Source of the DNA: Actinomycetota bacterium
GTDB taxonomy: Bacteria; Actinomycetota; Humimicrobiia; Humimicrobiales; Humimicrobiaceae
Assembly (NCBI GenBank): GCA_023380915.1
Contig: JAMCSM010000198.1
Span: forward strand, 1 to 8,892
Direction: 5' to 3'
DNA: 8,892 bases
Shown: positions 7,698-8,892 of the stretch, piece by piece
How positions within the stretch are numbered: position 1 is the first letter of the stretch
How the letters are laid out: the number at the start of each line of letters is the position of its first letter
The notes under the pieces: model-generated
What the model saw: the letters and a program-made list of their open reading frames with translations, nothing else
Told to the model about the DNA's origin: nothing
The model's database searches: none
Position numbers and translations under genes: made by a program

Positions 7698-7702
7698 ATT
7701 GT

Positions 7703-8892
7703 ATGAAGAACTTAATATTAAAAAACGGGATAATTTTAACCCCTTTTATTGAATTAAAGGATAAAGTTTTATTCCTGGAAAATGGAAAAATTTATAAATT
7801 GGTATCCGATGCTGAATATCATAACTATAGCAAAGATTATCTGGCTGATTATGAAACAATAGATGTAAAGGGGAATTATATATCACCAGGTTTTATAGAT
7901 ATCCATATTCATGGAGCAAATAATGTGGATGCCGTCAAAGATGAAATAGAGCCAATGGCTGATTTTTTAGTTAAATATGGAGTTACAGGTTTTTTGCCCA
8001 CATTCTGGACGGCAGAATTTAATAATATGGTAAATGCCTGCAAAAAAATCAGTAATTTCATAAAAGATCAAAAAAGCGGTGCAAGAGTTTTAGGAATTAA
8101 TTCAGAAGGTCCTTATTTGAATAAAAATTATGGTGCTCAGAAAGAAGAATTAGTAAAAGTGCCTGAATATAAGGATTACAGTAGATTAATCGAAGCTGGT
8201 GATGGAAATTTAAAGATTATGACAGTAGCTCCTGAACTTGAAAATGCTTATGATTTGATAAAATATTTACGACAAAATGATGTTGTTGTATCTATAGGCC
8301 ATACTGATATAAAATTTGAAAAACTTCATGAAGCATTAAATTTAGGAATCAGTCTTATTACTCATATTTTTAATGCTATGGGTGGAGTTATCAGTACAGA
8401 AAAGGGTGTAAAACCTGTAAGCATTCAGGAGGAGTTGCTTATTTGTGATGATTTAATGAGTGAGATCATGTGTGATAGGAACGCAGTTCATGTTAACCCA
8501 ACTTTGCTAAAAATACTTATAAGATGCAAGGGAATAAAAAATATTATATTAATTACAGATTCTATGAGCATGAATGGATTTCCTCCAGGGAGGTATTTTT
8601 TCCAGGATGGCAGGGCAGGGATTCTAAAAGAAGGCGAAGACATTGTTAGGCTCGAGAATGGTTTCCTTGCAGGAAGTATTATGACAATGAATAATGCTAT
8701 AAAAAATATGATGATGTATACAGGCATAATGCTAAAGGATGCAGTAATGATGGCTACGCATAACCCTGCAAAAGTGTTAAAAATGTCAAACAGAAAAGGT
8801 ATGATAAAAGGGGGCATGGATGCGGATATTACAATTTTTGATAATTTGATGAATATAAAAATAACAATTGTTGAAGGGGAAATAAAATATAA
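7703..8892 (+). CDS. NagA-like amidohydrolase (N-acetylglucosamine-6-phosphate deacetylase family), 3' end cut by window
   Basis: My own translation gives 396 codons without a stop before the window ends; E. coli NagA has 382 residues, so little is missing. NagA removes acetate from N-acetylglucosamine-6-phosphate. Seen here: G-F-I-D-I-H-I-H-G at 63-71 (metal His68 and His70), S-E-G-P-Y at 134-138 (metal Glu135), S-I-G-H-T-D with His200, T-H-I-F-N-A-M with His221, His263, and I-T-D-S with the catalytic Asp286. The end, N-P-A-K..G-M-I-K-G-G-M-D-A-D-I, is typical. The metal and catalytic set is complete. However, the position of E. coli Arg227, which as I recall contacts the substrate phosphate from the neighbouring subunit, is Thr232, and His143 of the G-T-H motif is replaced by Gln146. 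An amide hydrolase on an acylated amino sugar or similar compound is likely; the 6-phosphate substrate is doubtful. The gap before it is 167 bases. Confidence 0.85.
   Translation, partial: MKNLILKNGIILTPFIELKDKVLFLENGKIYKLVSDAEYHNYSKDYLADYETIDVKGNYISPGFIDIHIHGANNVDAVKDEIEPMADFLVKYGVTGFLPTFWTAEFNNMVNACKKISNFIKDQKSGARVLGINSEGPYLNKNYGAQKEELVKVPEYKDYSRLIEAGDGNLKIMTVAPELENAYDLIKYLRQNDVVVSIGHTDIKFEKLHEALNLGISLITHIFNAMGGVISTEKGVKPVSIQEELLICDDLMSEIMCDRNAVHVNPTLLKILIRCKGIKNIILITDSMSMNGFPPGRYFFQDGRAGILKEGEDIVRLENGFLAGSIMTMNNAIKNMMMYTGIMLKDAVMMATHNPAKVLKMSNRKGMIKGGMDADITIFDNLMNIKITIVEGEIKY

Noticed and set aside
8488..8817. Open frame of 109 codons on the minus strand with hydrophobic stretches
   Set aside because: It lies inside the NagA-like gene, whose motifs are convincing; hydrophobic reading is a by-product of AT-rich antisense codons. 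The minus-strand frames inside the cupin, M81, NagB-like and MttB-like genes were rejected for the same reason.

Overview
The window is AT-rich (roughly one-third G+C by eye) and very compact. It carries eight genes, all on the + strand, with gaps of about 40 to 170 bases and no stretch over 300 bases without a gene. No rRNA, tRNA, mobile element, CRISPR array, integrase or convincing terminator is visible. The low G+C, AGA/AGG and ATA codon use, Shine-Dalgarno starts and a cobalamin-type methyltransferase next to sugar and amide hydrolases fit an anaerobic heterotrophic bacterium. A Clostridia/Halanaerobiales-like or Atribacterota-like lineage is possible, but that is a guess from gene content.

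Layout: (1) 2-358, 3' part of a cupin gene cut by the window start. (2) 472-894, a second small cupin. (3) 955-2508, an M81/MlrC-type metallohydrolase. (4) 2665-3603, a divergent NagB (glucosamine-6-phosphate deaminase-like) protein. (5) 3650-5104, a non-pyrrolysine MttB-family (trimethylamine methyltransferase-like) protein. (6) 5229-6704, an FGGY-family sugar kinase. (7) 6744-7535, a creatininase-family metal amidohydrolase. (8) 7703-8892, a NagA-like amidohydrolase that is almost complete but runs off the window end. A short direct repeat lies between the two cupin genes.

The set reads as one catabolic cluster (inference from order, shared strand and chemistry). Three metal-dependent hydrolases (M81, creatininase family, NagA-like) could cleave amide or ring bonds. 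MttB-family enzymes take a methyl group from a quaternary or tertiary amine to a corrinoid protein. The NagB-like protein would act in amino-sugar isomerisation or deamination, the FGGY kinase on a polyol or sugar, and the cupins as possible isomerases or binding proteins. No corrinoid protein, corrinoid reactivase, transporter or regulator lies in the window, so the pathway is only partly visible.

The most interesting point is that both the NagB-like and the NagA-like proteins keep core fold motifs but lack residues that bind the sugar 6-phosphate in the E. coli enzymes. The NagB-like protein also has Thr in place of a catalytic-triad Asp. Together with an MttB-family gene this suggests a pathway for an unphosphorylated, possibly N-methylated, amino sugar or aminocyclitol. 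That substrate is a hypothesis, not a demonstrated fact.
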